From Paracoccus kondratievae (lineage in GTDB: Bacteria; Pseudomonadota; Alphaproteobacteria; Rhodobacterales; Rhodobacteraceae): a DNA stretch of 64,000 nt. The notes below the pieces were generated by a model. That model was not told where the DNA came from. It ran no database searches and saw only the letters and a program-made list of their open reading frames with translations. How positions within the stretch are numbered: position 1 is the first letter of the stretch; every line of letters begins with the position of its first letter. The stretch covers positions 1,069,501 through 1,133,500 of the forward strand of contig NZ_CP045073.1 in NCBI RefSeq assembly GCF_009301415.1, in the 5' to 3' direction. Both the position numbers and the translations under genes were made by a program. Shown in pieces: positions 1 through 9,177 of this stretch.

Positions 1-998
1 ATGCGCGGCACGTTCACCAGACCGGCCGAACAGCCAAGCAGAGCCGCCCCCGGGACAGTCAGTTTCGGGATCGACTGCCAGCCGCCCTCGGAAATCGCGC
101 GGGCACCATAGGCGACGCGCTTGCCGCCTTCGAGCAGGTCAGCGACCAGCGGATGATGCTTGAACCGCTGGAACTCCATATAAGGATAAAGGTGCGGGTT
201 GGCGTAGTTCAGGTGGACGACAAAGCCGACAAGCACCTGATTACCCTCAAGGTGATAGATGAAGCTGCCGCCGCCTGCGTTTTTGCCCAGCGGCCAGCCC
301 ATCGTGTGGGTGACCTTGCCCGGCCTGGCCTTGGAGGGCTCGATCTCCCAGATCTCTTTCATGCCGATGCCGAATTTCTGCGGCTCATGCCCGGCAGAGA
401 GGCTGTATTTATTGATCAGCTCCTTGGCGAGACTGCCGCGCACGCCCTCGGCGATCAGCACATATTTGCCGCGCAGTTCCATGCCGGGCTCATAGGACGG
501 GCCGGGGGTGCCGTCGGCCTCAAGCCCCATTTCACCCGCAACGACGCCGACGACGCGGTCGCCCTCATAGACCAGTTGCGAACAGGCCATGCCGGGGAAG
601 ATCTCGACCTCCAGCGCTTCGGCCTGTTCGGCAAGCCAGCGGCAGACATTGCCCATCGAAACGATATATTTGCCGTGGTTGTTCATCAGGGGCGGCATCG
701 GCCAGTTCGGAACCCGCACCTGGCCCTGTTCGCCAAGGATATAGAAGTTATCCTCGATGACCTCGGTCGAGATCGGAGCACCTTTTTCGCGCCAGTCGGG
801 GATCAGCCGGTCCAGCCCCGAGGGGTCCAGCACCGCACCCGACAGAATATGTGCCCCGATCTCGGACCCCTTCTCAAGCAGCACCACCGACAGTTCGGGG
901 TTGATCTGCTTCAGCCGGATCGCTGCAGAAAGGCCGGCAGGCCCACCGCCAACGATAACGACATCATATTCCATCGACTCGCGGACGATTTCAGACAT
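1..998 (-). CDS. electron transfer flavoprotein-ubiquinone oxidoreductase, 3' end outside window
   Basis: This enzyme passes electrons from reduced ETF, produced by fatty-acid and amino-acid dehydrogenases, to membrane ubiquinone. Reading the minus strand from the ATG at 996-998 gives MSEIVRESMEYDVVIVGGGP, an N-terminal Rossmann FAD-binding motif (GGGPAG near residue 17). Later stretches such as the LNYANPHLYPYMEF block are typical of the ETF-QO family. About 332 codons are present; the C-terminal part with the quinone site and the Fe-S cysteines lies beyond base 1. It is transcribed away from greA. A long open frame on the plus strand across the same DNA is a GC-rich shadow. Identification is confident; completeness cannot be judged. 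Confidence 0.92.
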   Translation of the reverse strand, partial: MSEIVRESMEYDVVIVGGGPAGLSAAIRLKQINPELSVVLLEKGSEIGAHILSGAVLDPSGLDRLIPDWREKGAPISTEVIEDNFYILGEQGQVRVPNWPMPPLMNNHGKYIVSMGNVCRWLAEQAEALEVEIFPGMACSQLVYEGDRVVGVVAGEMGLEADGTPGPSYEPGMELRGKYVLIAEGVRGSLAKELINKYSLSAGHEPQKFGIGMKEIWEIEPSKARPGKVTHTMGWPLGKNAGGGSFIYHLEGNQVLVGFVVHLNYANPHLYPYMEFQRFKHHPLVADLLEGGKRVAYGARAISEGGWQSIPKLTVPGAALLGCSAGLVNVPR

Positions 999-1195
999 GG
1001 CTCGGCCCCTCAGTTATCCCTGGCTCGTGAATCTGCGTTGCACACCTAGCGCGTAATAATCTTGCGGGCAATCGTAACGCGACGCAGCATAATCAAACTG
1101 CGACCTCTTCTTAGGCGGCCTCTTGCAGAGTACTGGCGGCGGGGCTTGCAAGAAAGATCGGAACGATACACGATGCCGGCGGATTTTTCAGCGGG

Positions 1196-1220
1196 CGCCC
1201 TCGGCCAAAGGCCGGGGGCG
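1196..1220. other. stem-loop upstream of greA
   Basis: Arms at 1196-1206 and 1210-1220 pair over 11 positions (one G-T wobble) around an AAA loop, about 60 bases before the greA start. No T-run follows, so it is not a standard terminator. It may be an intergenic repeat or a leader structure. Confidence 0.4.
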
Positions 1221-1278
1221 TTCCAACACCTTGTTTCGCGTTGACTGGGGTCGCCTGGCTGCGACCGGAAGGACTGGA

Positions 1279-1749
1279 ATGGAAAAGATACCGATGACCC
1301 GCGCGGGCTATGACCAGCTGGATGAGGAACTGCGCGAATTGCGCTCGGTTCAGCGTCCTGCGGTGATCCGCGCCATCGCCGAGGCCCGGGAGCATGGCGA
1401 TCTGTCGGAAAACGCCGAATACCATGCAGCGCGCGAAAAGCAGAGCTTTGTCGAAGGCCGCATCAAAGAGCTTGAGGTGATCCTGTCGCGGGCCGAGGTC
1501 ATCGACCCCTCAAAGCTGAGCGGCAGCATCAAGTTCGGTGCGACCGTCACGCTGCTTGACGAGGACACCGAAGAAGAGCGCACCTATCAGGTCGTCGGCG
1601 AGGCCGAGGCGGATCTGGAGCGCGGCCTTTTGAACATCCGCTCGCCCTTGGCCCGTGCCCTGATCGGCAAGGAAGAGGGCGACAGCGTCGAGGTGGTGAC
1701 CCCTGGCGGTGAGAAATCCTATGAGATCATTTCGGTCCGTTATGTCTGA
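1279..1749 (+). CDS. greA: transcription elongation factor GreA
   Basis: GreA rescues backtracked RNA polymerase by stimulating cleavage of the 3' end of the transcript. The 156-residue length fits the family. The N-terminal coiled coil carries the conserved [18 protein letters not shown] segment with the acidic tip residues needed for cleavage, and the C-terminal FKBP-like domain contains the [16 protein letters not shown] block. The start at 1279 was chosen because [14 protein letters not shown] matches normal GreA N-termini and a GGAAGGA ribosome site sits just upstream; an in-frame ATG at 1123 would add an unrelated extension. The next gene starts 17 bases downstream on the same strand. 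Confidence 0.96.
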   Translation: MEKIPMTRAGYDQLDEELRELRSVQRPAVIRAIAEAREHGDLSENAEYHAAREKQSFVEGRIKELEVILSRAEVIDPSKLSGSIKFGATVTLLDEDTEEERTYQVVGEAEADLERGLLNIRSPLARALIGKEEGDSVEVVTPGGEKSYEIISVRYV

Positions 1750-1766
1750 CCGGTGGGGCGGGGCGC

Positions 1767-2711
1767 ATGGATTCGCTTGATGCTCTGCGCCGGGTCGCGG
1801 TCGAACAGGCCCGTAACCGCGTGCTGATCGCCGGTGCGGCGGCAAGTGTTGCATGGCTGGCCTTGGCTGGGCTTTTCGCGCTGATCGGCTCCGATTCTGA
1901 AGGCGGCGCGGGCTGGCCGGTCTGGCTGGTCGGTCTGCTTTTGCCGCTGGCGTTGATCTGGCTGGCGGTCTGGTCGGCACGCAGCCTTCTGGCGCTGCGC
2001 CACGAGGCCGAAGAGCTGCGCACCATCCTGGCCCGCATGCAGGGTCAGGACCCGTCAGACCTCGGCATCCCCGCCGATCGCCATGATGCCGAGCCGCGCC
2101 GGACCCCACGCCGCAGCGCCGTCCCACCCGCGCCGCGCCCGGCAGCGGATGCGCGCCAGGCCTCGCTGGAGCTTGATTCGCCCCCCGCGACCGAATTGAC
2201 CGCGACCGAACTTTTCTACGCCCTGAATTTTCCTGACGGCCCCGAGGACCGCGAGGCGATTCGCAGCCTGCGCCTGGCGCTTGCTGATCCCGGGATGGCC
2301 CGGCTGATCCGCGCCGCACAGGATGTCGTCACGCTGCTGGCCGGTCAGGGCGTTTATATGGATGAGCTTGAACTGGCCGAGGCCGACCCCGCCCTGTGGC
2401 GCCGCTTTGCCGAGGGCGCACGCGGAGAGGCGGTGGCTGAGCTGGCTACGATCCGTGATGAGACCGCGCTTGCCACCGCCGGTACCATGCTGCGCAGCGA
2501 CGAAGTCTTTCGCGATGTGGCCCATCACTTTCTGCGCCATTTCGACCGCCTGTTAAGCCGTAAGGTTCAGGACAGCGATCCGCAGCTGTTGGCGGCGCTG
2601 GCTGAAAGCCGCTCGGGCCGGGCCTTTACGCTGCTTGCGCAAGTAACCGGTATGCTGGGCCGGGACGAGAGTGCGGAAGAGGCACAGGCCGAAGCCGAAG
2701 GCGACGCCTAG
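1767..2711 (+). CDS. hypothetical membrane protein with two N-terminal TM segments
   Basis: A 314-residue protein with two hydrophobic helices (about residues 21-41 and 50-70) followed by a cytoplasmic part that starts with a short coiled coil (HEAEELRTILARMQG) and a Pro/Ala-rich linker around 105-135. The C-terminal about 170 residues are helical and rich in Asp/Glu/Arg, ending in an acidic EESAEEAQAEAEGDA tail. No catalytic motif is visible. It follows greA closely and may be cotranscribed. A GGGGCGGGG stretch precedes the ATG. It looks like a lineage-conserved protein of Rhodobacterales; function unknown. Confidence 0.75.
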   Translation: MDSLDALRRVAVEQARNRVLIAGAAASVAWLALAGLFALIGSDSEGGAGWPVWLVGLLLPLALIWLAVWSARSLLALRHEAEELRTILARMQGQDPSDLGIPADRHDAEPRRTPRRSAVPPAPRPAADARQASLELDSPPATELTATELFYALNFPDGPEDREAIRSLRLALADPGMARLIRAAQDVVTLLAGQGVYMDELELAEADPALWRRFAEGARGEAVAELATIRDETALATAGTMLRSDEVFRDVAHHFLRHFDRLLSRKVQDSDPQLLAALAESRSGRAFTLLAQVTGMLGRDESAEEAQAEAEGDA

Positions 2712-3295
2712 ACGGCCATCCGTAGAACATGGGCAGGGGCCGACCATGGCCAGCCCAGTCTTTCCCGCCCGAGGTGCCGAAACCCCATCGCCTGCCATGC
2801 AGCCAGTGCGGCGTGGTTCCGGGCATGAACCTCGGCCCTCAGGGCAGGATACCCAAATTCGCGAGCATGGGCGGCAGCGGCTTTGACCAAAGCGCGGGCG
2901 ATGCCGCGCCGCCGCCACTCTGGCCGCACCGCGACCCCGTCCAGTACCAGATCCGTCGTCTCACCCCCGCCAAGATACAGTGCTGTCGTCAGATGCCGCA
3001 GTCGTCCGCCAAACGGACCCCATGCGGCAACAAAGCCCCCGGCGTCCGGGCTGAGGAAGCCGCCATTCGCATCGCGCAGTCCCGCGACCCCGACAAGGCG
3101 GCCTGCCGGGGACAGGGCGACAAGCGCCTGTCCGGGCCGCATGGCGGTACGGATCAGCGCAACGCCCTGTCGCGCCCGGGCAGGCAGGGGCGAGATCTGC
3201 GCACCGAAATGACGCCAGTAGAGCGCCGCCACAGCGCCCTGCAATTCATCGGGGATGCCGCGCAAGATACGGGGTGGGGTCAGTGGTCCGGGCAT
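2708..3295 (-). CDS. GNAT-family N-acetyltransferase
   Basis: Probable acetyl-CoA-dependent N-acetyltransferase of 195 residues. The acetyl-CoA pyrophosphate-binding motif A is visible as VRPEWRRRGIARALVKAAAA (about residues 122-141), preceded by the beta-strand TTDLVLDGVAV and followed by a motif-B-like segment, RNHAALAAWQAMGFRHLGRE. The N-terminus (LQGAVAALYWRHFGAQ) resembles substrate-side helices of single-domain GNATs. Substrate cannot be told. It converges with the upstream gene, the stop codons overlapping by a few bases. Confidence 0.85.
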   Translation of the reverse strand: MPGPLTPPRILRGIPDELQGAVAALYWRHFGAQISPLPARARQGVALIRTAMRPGQALVALSPAGRLVGVAGLRDANGGFLSPDAGGFVAAWGPFGGRLRHLTTALYLGGGETTDLVLDGVAVRPEWRRRGIARALVKAAAAHAREFGYPALRAEVHARNHAALAAWQAMGFRHLGRERLGWPWSAPAHVLRMAV

Positions 3296-3382
3296 TCGGG
3301 TCCTGATTTTCGGTCCTTGTATCGGCTCGCGGTTTTGGCGAAGGTGCGGCCAGCCATAACGTTATCTCGAGCCAGTTTCATC

Positions 3383-4159
3383 ATGTCAGCGCAAGCCGAA
3401 CTTGCGGCCAGTCCCAATCTGTCCCCCGAACAGAGCCGCGCCCTGCAGCGCAGCCCCGCACAATGCGTGCGCCACGGGTTTTTGCAGGCGCTGCCCTTTA
3501 TCCTTGTGCTTATGCCTTTTGGCATGCTTTTCGGCGTCGTCGCATCTGAGGCGGGGCTGGATCTGGCACAGACCGTCGGCTTTACGGTGCTGGTACTGGC
3601 CGGGGCCTCGCAGTTCACTGCCGTCCAGTTGCTGACCGATCATGCGCCGGTGCTGGTCATCATCGTGTCGGCCATCGCGGTCAATCTGCGCATGGCGATG
3701 TATTCGGCTTCGCTTGTGCCATGGCTGGGCGCGGCGCGGCCGCGTGACCGGGCGTGGATCGCCTATGCGCTGATCGACCAAAGCTATGCGCTGTCGATCC
3801 AGCATTACGAAAAGCACCCGCGGCTGAGCATTGATCAGCGTGTCGGCTATTTCCTTGGCTCGGTGCTGGCAACCTGCCCGGTATGGGTGGTGGCGATGCT
3901 GCTGGGCTTTTGGCTGGGCAAATCCATCCCCGAGGACTGGGCGCTGGATTTCGCCATGCCGATCACCTTTCTGGCGCTGATCTCGCCCATGCTGCGCACC
4001 CCCGCCCATGTCGCGGCGGCGCTGGTTGCCGTTGTGGGTTCGCTGATCTTTGCCTTCCTGCCCTCAGGGCTGGGGCTGTTCGTTGCGGCACCGCTTGCCA
4101 TGATCACCGGCGCCGTGGTCGAGGCGCTTATGGAGCGCAGAAACGGAGCGCGCCTGTGA
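3383..4159 (+). CDS. azlC: AzlC family branched-chain amino acid exporter subunit
   Basis: Large subunit of an AzlCD-type exporter of branched-chain amino acids in the inner membrane. The 258-residue protein has several hydrophobic helices and family signatures: PFGMLFGVVASEAGL near the N-terminus, AGASQFTAVQLL, and the NLRMAMYSASLVPWL segment. The frame is open far upstream (to 2729) but that part overlaps the opposite-strand GNAT gene and has no membrane character, so MSAQAELAAS at 3383 was chosen; the ribosome site is weak. Its stop overlaps the next start (GTGA), indicating translational coupling with AzlD. Confidence 0.9.
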   Translation: MSAQAELAASPNLSPEQSRALQRSPAQCVRHGFLQALPFILVLMPFGMLFGVVASEAGLDLAQTVGFTVLVLAGASQFTAVQLLTDHAPVLVIIVSAIAVNLRMAMYSASLVPWLGAARPRDRAWIAYALIDQSYALSIQHYEKHPRLSIDQRVGYFLGSVLATCPVWVVAMLLGFWLGKSIPEDWALDFAMPITFLALISPMLRTPAHVAAALVAVVGSLIFAFLPSGLGLFVAAPLAMITGAVVEALMERRNGARL

Positions 4160-4488
4160 CCGGCTACAGTGACTCGACGATCTGGCTGATCATTGTGGCG
4201 GTGGGGCTGGGGACCTATGGGCTGCGCTGGTCCTTTCTGGGTATCTTTGGCAGCCGGCCGATGCCGATCTGGGCCCAGCGGATGCTGCGTTATACGGCGG
4301 TGGGCGTGCTGCCGGCTATTGTCGCGCCACTGGTCGTCTGGCCTGCGGCGACGCATGGCGAACCCGATCCCGCACGGATGATTGCGGCGGTTGCAGCCGT
4401 GGCGGTAGGGGTGCTGACGCGCAACGTTCTGGCGGCCATCCTTGCCGGGATGACCGTCCTTTACACCGCGCTTTATTTCATGGCGTGA
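4156..4488 (+). CDS. azlD: AzlD family small membrane subunit
   Basis: Small partner (110 residues, about four hydrophobic helices) of the AzlC-type amino acid exporter. It begins with a GTG at 4156 that overlaps the azlC stop by four bases. The LIIVAVGLGTYGLRWSFLG start and the LPAIVAPLVVWPA and AVAVGVLTRNVLAAI helices are typical of AzlD. The 3' end overlaps the convergent lipoprotein gene by about 16 bases. Pairing with azlC strongly supports the call. Confidence 0.88.
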   Translation: MTGYSDSTIWLIIVAVGLGTYGLRWSFLGIFGSRPMPIWAQRMLRYTAVGVLPAIVAPLVVWPAATHGEPDPARMIAAVAAVAVGVLTRNVLAAILAGMTVLYTALYFMA

Positions 4489-5120
4489 AGCTGGCCGTCC
4501 TTGCCATAACCGGCGATTACGCCGCTTTTCTGGCGCAAAAGCACGTCATGGTTATTGGCCGGATCGCCGTCCATATGGCGTTTTGAGGTGACGCCGGGCA
4601 GGGTCAGGAACCAGTTGCGCAGCTTGGTCACCGAAAAGCCGGTCGGTGCGCCCTCAAAGCCCGGAACGCGGCGCAATGCCTGACCGGTGTTGACGGCGCA
4701 GAAGCTTTTGTTCGCGGCACCCTGCTGCTCGACCGAGCGGATCGCGGCATCGGCGATGGCCAGCGGCACCTGCACCGTGTCCTCGGCCACCCAATAGGTC
4801 GAGCGGGCGTGGTAATCGATGTAGAAATTCTTGAAGTTCGGGGTGATCCCGTACAGCACGTCATGGCGTTCGGGGATCGCGGGGTGTTCCCAGCTGCCGG
4901 CGGGGTCATAGATCACCCGCTGGCTGCCGTTGATCATCAGCGCGGAATGCCCGCCCTCGCCACGCGGGATGCCGATGACGCTGAACAGCGTGATCGAAGG
5001 AGGCTCATTCGAGACATAGCGGGCGCGCCGGACGGCTTCGTCGCTGGCCCATTTGTTGTCGGCTCCGCAGGCCGCAAGCACGGCTGGCAGCCCCAGCGCA
5101 AGGAAGGCACGCCTTTGCAT
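4473..5120 (-). CDS. putative lipoprotein, possibly a permuted papain-like (LRAT/NlpC-type) hydrolase
   Basis: A 215-residue protein starting MQRRAFLALGLPAVLAAC, a lipoprotein signal with an LAAC lipobox, so the mature protein should be anchored by Cys18 to a membrane on the periplasmic side. The body contains GEGGHSALMINGSQRVIYDP, a His in a hydrophobic strand context, and downstream NKSFCAVNTGQALRRVPGF. This order, His early and Cys later, is what permuted papain-like folds show. No search was run, so the enzyme idea is inference. It may form an operon with the cytochrome oxidase subunit gene 22 bases upstream. Confidence 0.7.
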   Translation of the reverse strand: MQRRAFLALGLPAVLAACGADNKWASDEAVRRARYVSNEPPSITLFSVIGIPRGEGGHSALMINGSQRVIYDPAGSWEHPAIPERHDVLYGITPNFKNFYIDYHARSTYWVAEDTVQVPLAIADAAIRSVEQQGAANKSFCAVNTGQALRRVPGFEGAPTGFSVTKLRNWFLTLPGVTSKRHMDGDPANNHDVLLRQKSGVIAGYGKDGQLHAMK

Positions 5121-5142
5121 GTTCGATTTTCCCCGGTCAGGT

Positions 5143-5295
5143 TCAGGCGTTGGTCAGCGCCAGGAACACCAGCACGACAATGGCCAGGGCACCAACCCAG
5201 GTCGAAGCCTTGATGAAGCCGGCAAAGGTCGCCTGCTGATGACGGATGTCCATTTCGCCGTGTTTGTGATCGGTGATTTCGTGATGCGAGGCCAT
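5143..5295 (-). CDS. aa3-type cytochrome c oxidase subunit IV
   Basis: A 50-residue membrane protein, [20 protein letters not shown] at the N-terminus followed by one TM helix ([18 protein letters not shown]). This is the small fourth subunit of the aa3-type cytochrome c oxidase known from Paracoccus and Rhodobacter; it contacts the catalytic subunits but is not essential for catalysis. The frame is open further upstream, but the ATG at 5293-5295 gives exactly the family length. It is one of the better taxonomic markers in the window. Confidence 0.93.
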   Translation of the reverse strand: MASHHEITDHKHGEMDIRHQQATFAGFIKASTWVGALAIVVLVFLALTNA

Positions 5296-5356
5296 GATCC
5301 TGTCCGTGAACGATACGATGCGTCTGGCGCAGGGATAGCGCAAGGTCGAGGCCGTG

Positions 5357-6379
5357 TCACGCCCCCCAGAGCACCGCTCCGCCCTCAGTCTTGCCCACCG
5401 GCCACACCCGGCCTGTGGCATGCAGGTGATTGATGTGTCCGACTGCCTCGGCCAGTGCCAGGCCGAATTCGGGCTTGGCGATCGGGCGGCGATAGAGCAG
5501 GGGAAAGCACCCCACCACGGTCAGCGGCTCGTGCTGCAGTCCCTCGACCAGACGGTCAAGCGCGGCGCGCTGATTCTCGGCCAGCTGGCGCAGCCGGGTC
5601 GGCAGCCCGCGATAAGGCAACTTGTGGCCGGGCAGAATCAGCTGGTCAGGCCGGGCGAACTGCGCTAGCCGGTCGCAGCTTTCCAGCCAGTCGCCGACGG
5701 TATCGGCCTCGGGCTCGGTCGGATAGACGCCGAGATTGGGCGAGATGGTCGCCAGCATCTGATCTCCGCCGATCACCAGATCGTCGTTGAGCGACCATAG
5801 CGTGACATGTTCGGGCGCGTGGCCGTGCCCCATGCGTACCACCCAGCGCCGCCCGCCAAAGGCGATCTCCTGTCCCTCGTGCAGGCGGCGATAGCCGGGG
5901 GGCAGGGGCGCGCAGACATCGGCGCTGTTAAAGGGACGTTCGTGGCTGCGTTCCTCGATCAGTTCGGGCGGCATACCTGCGCGGCGCCAAAAGGCGATGG
6001 CCTGCGGGGTGGGGCGCTCTTGCACGTCAAGAATGCCCATGCGCGCGGTCAGCCATGCCGTGCGCGAGGTCCACAGCTCGGCCCCCTGTGAAAGAAACCA
6101 CCCGGCAAGGCCGATATGGTCGATGTGGTGATGGGTAGCAATCAGCCGGCGCACCGGTGCCCCGGCAAGCGGCCCTTGCAGGATGCCTTGCCAGATTGCG
6201 CGCGTCCGCCGGGTATCCAGACCCGTATCCACCACCGTCCAGCCATCCGCATCGTGAAAGGCATAGACATTCACTGTATCGGGCTTGAATGGCAGGGGCA
6301 GGTGTAACCAGAACGCACCCGGGGCGATTTCATGCGCCTCGCCCTCGGGTGGGGGATTATGTGTCTCGCTGCGTATCAC
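5357..6379 (-). CDS. MBL-fold metallo-hydrolase
   Basis: Metallo-beta-lactamase-fold hydrolase, 340 residues. The metal-binding motif [14 protein letters not shown] is present at about residues 101-114, the upstream Asp is in the [13 protein letters not shown] strand, a further His is in [13 protein letters not shown], followed by [15 protein letters not shown] (bridging Asp) and [11 protein letters not shown] (final His). The C-terminal helical part resembles LACTB2-like members. Its start overlaps the acyl-CoA dehydrogenase stop by four bases, so the two are cotranscribed; a thioesterase-like role beside fatty-acid oxidation is possible but unproven. Confidence 0.9.
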   Translation of the reverse strand: MIRSETHNPPPEGEAHEIAPGAFWLHLPLPFKPDTVNVYAFHDADGWTVVDTGLDTRRTRAIWQGILQGPLAGAPVRRLIATHHHIDHIGLAGWFLSQGAELWTSRTAWLTARMGILDVQERPTPQAIAFWRRAGMPPELIEERSHERPFNSADVCAPLPPGYRRLHEGQEIAFGGRRWVVRMGHGHAPEHVTLWSLNDDLVIGGDQMLATISPNLGVYPTEPEADTVGDWLESCDRLAQFARPDQLILPGHKLPYRGLPTRLRQLAENQRAALDRLVEGLQHEPLTVVGCFPLLYRRPIAKPEFGLALAEAVGHINHLHATGRVWPVGKTEGGAVLWGA

Positions 6380-8067
6380 CCGGCCATCTGGCCTGACAGG
6401 GCTGCGTCGTCAAGCGCCTCAAGGTCCGAGACACCGGCGCGGGCGGCGGCCAGATCGGCAGAAAACTGCGGCAGGATGCGGGTGATATAGATGCGGGCCA
6501 GAGGCTTGTTGCCGCCCTGGGTTGCCGCGCGCAGGTGGTAATGCGCGCCAAGCACCCTGGCAAAGGCCGAAAGATAAGGCACCGCGCCGGCGAAACGGTC
6601 GGCCATATCGAGACCCAGCAGCTCTTGCGTCGCTTCGCGCAGGGTTTCGGCGGCCTGCCAGACCTGATTGGCCAGATCCGGTTCGGCTGGCTGCGCGGCC
6701 TTTGCCCCATCAAGGATCTCGTCCAGCAGCGCCATTGCCGCCGCTCCGCCGTCCGACAGTTTGCGGCCGACCAGATCCATGGCCTGAATGCCGTTCGTGC
6801 CTTCGTAGATCGCGGTGATGCGGACGTCGCGCAGATATTGGGCCGCGCCGGTTTCCTCGATAAAGCCCATGCCGCCATGAACCTGTACCGCGGTATCGGC
6901 AATGCGAATGCCGACATCGGTGCCATGGGCTTTGGCGATCGGGGTCAGAAAGGCCGCGCGCGCGGCCCATTCCTCTTGCCCAGTGGCGCGCGCCATATCC
7001 AGCGCCACCGCGCAGCCAAGACAGATCGCGCGGGCGGCAAAGACCTCGGCGCGCGAGGTGGCAAGCATCCGGCGCACATCGGGATGGCGGATGATCGGAC
7101 CCATCTGCATCCGCTCGGCGGCATAGGCTGTGGCCTGCTGCAAGGCGGCCTCGGCCTGTGCGACGCCCTGCACGCCGACGCCCAGCCGGGCGGCGTTCAT
7201 CATCGTGAACATGGCGGCCATGCCCTTGTGTTCTTCGCCCACGAGCCAGCCTTTCGCGCCCTCAAAGCTCATCACGCAGGTCGGGCTGCCGTGGATACCC
7301 AGCTTGTGTTCAAGGCTGACGGTGCGCAGATCGTTTGCAACGCCCGGATTGCCGTTTTCGTCGGGGATGAGTTTCGGTACCATGAACAGGCTGATGCCGC
7401 GTGTACCCGGCCCGCCGTCGGGCAGTCGGGCAAGGACCAGGTGGCAGACATTCTCGGTCACATCGCTGTCGCCCCAGGTGATAAAGATTTTTTGCCCGGT
7501 GATACGATAGGTGCCGTCCCCGGCGCGTTCGGCGCGGGTGGTCAGGGCGCCAACATCCGAACCGGCCTGAGGCTCGGTCAGGTTCATCGTTCCCGACCAT
7601 TCGCCCGAGATCAGCCGCGGCAGGTAAAGCGCCTTAAGCTCATCACTGCCGTGATGTTCCAGCGCCTCGATCTGGCCCTGCGTCAGCAGCGGGTTCAGTT
7701 GCAGCGCAAGACAGCCCGAAGCGACCATCTCGTTTACCGCCATGTTCAGCGATTGCGGCAGGCCCATGCCGCCATATTCGGGGTTGGCGGCAAGGCCGAT
7801 CCAGCCGCCCTCGGCCAGCGCGCGAAATGCCTCGGCATAGCCGGGCGAAGAGCGCAGCTTGCCGTTTTCAAGCCGGGCAGGGGTCAGGTCGCCCGCGCGG
7901 TTCACCGGTGCGATTACCTCGGTCGCAAGCTTGCCCGCCTCGGTCAGGATCGCGGTCGCGGTCTCGGCTGTTGCTTCGGCAAAGCGTGTGGTGGCGGACA
8001 GGTCCGGAAAGGACACGATCCTGTTCAGGATGAACTCGATCTGTTCGACCGGGGCTTGATAGGCCAT
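6376..8067 (-). CDS. acyl-CoA dehydrogenase, long form with C-terminal extension
   Basis: FAD-dependent enzyme introducing the alpha-beta double bond into acyl-CoA. The 563-residue product shows the FAD-binding MNLTEPQAGSDVGALTTRAE segment, the IFITWGDSDVTENVCHLVLA beta-domain, and the C-terminal VQVHGGMGFIEETGAAQYLR block of the family. Its length and the C-terminal about 130 residues fit the FadE-like group with the extra Acyl-CoA_dh_C domain. The start at 8065-8067 (MAYQAPVEQIEF) was preferred to one at 8187 because it has an AGGGAG ribosome site and matches family N-termini. It is divergent from the threonylcarbamoyl-AMP synthase gene. Confidence 0.93.
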   Translation of the reverse strand: MAYQAPVEQIEFILNRIVSFPDLSATTRFAEATAETATAILTEAGKLATEVIAPVNRAGDLTPARLENGKLRSSPGYAEAFRALAEGGWIGLAANPEYGGMGLPQSLNMAVNEMVASGCLALQLNPLLTQGQIEALEHHGSDELKALYLPRLISGEWSGTMNLTEPQAGSDVGALTTRAERAGDGTYRITGQKIFITWGDSDVTENVCHLVLARLPDGGPGTRGISLFMVPKLIPDENGNPGVANDLRTVSLEHKLGIHGSPTCVMSFEGAKGWLVGEEHKGMAAMFTMMNAARLGVGVQGVAQAEAALQQATAYAAERMQMGPIIRHPDVRRMLATSRAEVFAARAICLGCAVALDMARATGQEEWAARAAFLTPIAKAHGTDVGIRIADTAVQVHGGMGFIEETGAAQYLRDVRITAIYEGTNGIQAMDLVGRKLSDGGAAAMALLDEILDGAKAAQPAEPDLANQVWQAAETLREATQELLGLDMADRFAGAVPYLSAFARVLGAHYHLRAATQGGNKPLARIYITRILPQFSADLAAARAGVSDLEALDDAALSGQMAG

Positions 8068-8181
8068 CCGCGCTGTCTCCCTCTGGCGCCTTGGCAAACC
8101 CTGTTGCGGCGCGTAACTGATCCTTTGGGTCTCGATCATATTTGTGGGCCCACGCCCATCAACCACAACCCGACGTAACGA

Positions 8182-9132
8182 ATGCATACCGAGATACTAG
8201 GTCATGACCTTCGGGGGCTGCGCGCCGCGGCCGAACTGCTGGCGCGGGGCGAACTGGTCGCCATCCCGACCGAGACGGTCTATGGCCTTGCCGGCGATGC
8301 GCGCAACCCCCTTGCCGTTGCGCGTATTTATGAGGTCAAGGGCCGTCCGTCCTTTAATCCGCTGATCGTCCATCTGCCGGATATTGCTGCGGCCGGACGT
8401 ATCGCGGTCCTTGGACCCGAGGCACTGGCGTTGGCGCACAGGTTCTGGCCGGGCGCGCTGACGCTGGTGCTGCCGCTGCGCGAAGATTCGGGCATCGCCT
8501 CGCTTGTCACGGCAGGGCTCAGCACCGTGGCGATTCGCGTGCCCGCCCATCCAGCGGCGCAAGAGCTGTTGCGTACGTTTGACGGACCCTTGGCCGCGCC
8601 CTCTGCCAATCCCTCGGGCCGGGTCAGCCCGACCACGGCGGCACATGTCGCTGATCCTGACACCGGGCTTGGCGGGCGTATCGCGGCGGTGCTGGATGCC
8701 GGGGCCTGCCCGGTGGGAGTCGAATCGACCATCGTTGGCTGGACCGAAGGCCGCGCGGCCCTGCTGCGCCCCGGAGGCGTCGCCGCCGAAGAGATCGAGG
8801 CCGTGCTGGGTCAGCCCCTGTTGCACCCCGTCGCCAATCCCGATGCGCCGAATGCGCCGGGGCAACTGACCAGCCATTATGCCCCGCGCGCCAGCCTGCG
8901 GCTGAACGCCGACACGGCCTTGCCGGGTGAGCTTTTGATCGGCTTCGGGTCAGTAACGGGCGAGATGACGCTAAGCGAAAGCGGTGATCTGACCGAGGCG
9001 GCCGCACGGCTTTTCGATCTTTTGCGCCGCGCGGATGAGGCAGGCCGCCCTCTTGCCGTCGCGCCGGTGCCCGAGCATGGGTTGGGCGCGGCGATCAATG
9101 ATCGCCTGCGCCGCGCCGCGGCACCGCGCTAG
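8182..9132 (+). CDS. L-threonylcarbamoyladenylate synthase (Sua5/YwlC type)
   Basis: Makes threonylcarbamoyl-AMP from threonine, bicarbonate and ATP, the first step of the t6A37 tRNA modification. The 316 residues comprise a YrdC/TsaC domain (GELVAIPTETVYGLAGDA near residues 23-40, KGRPSFNPLIVHL, SANPSGRVSPTTAAHV, VGVESTIVGW) followed by a C-terminal Sua5 domain after a linker with the LTSHYAPRA motif. It is divergently transcribed from the acyl-CoA dehydrogenase gene; the 114-base gap must carry both promoters. A perfect hairpin lies 45 bases after the stop. Confidence 0.95.
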   Translation: MHTEILGHDLRGLRAAAELLARGELVAIPTETVYGLAGDARNPLAVARIYEVKGRPSFNPLIVHLPDIAAAGRIAVLGPEALALAHRFWPGALTLVLPLREDSGIASLVTAGLSTVAIRVPAHPAAQELLRTFDGPLAAPSANPSGRVSPTTAAHVADPDTGLGGRIAAVLDAGACPVGVESTIVGWTEGRAALLRPGGVAAEEIEAVLGQPLLHPVANPDAPNAPGQLTSHYAPRASLRLNADTALPGELLIGFGSVTGEMTLSESGDLTEAAARLFDLLRRADEAGRPLAVAPVPEHGLGAAINDRLRRAAAPR

Positions 9133-9177
9133 ACCTGATCGCCATTCAAGGTTCATAAATCGGCTGATGAGTGCTTC

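Noticed and set aside
2729..3382. Possible 218-residue N-terminal extension of AzlC
   Set aside because: It overlaps the GNAT gene on the opposite strand, has low-complexity polar composition and AzlC proteins are complete without it.
6535..8178. 547-codon plus-strand frame across the acyl-CoA dehydrogenase gene
   Set aside because: Antisense shadow; the dehydrogenase has all family motifs on the minus strand.
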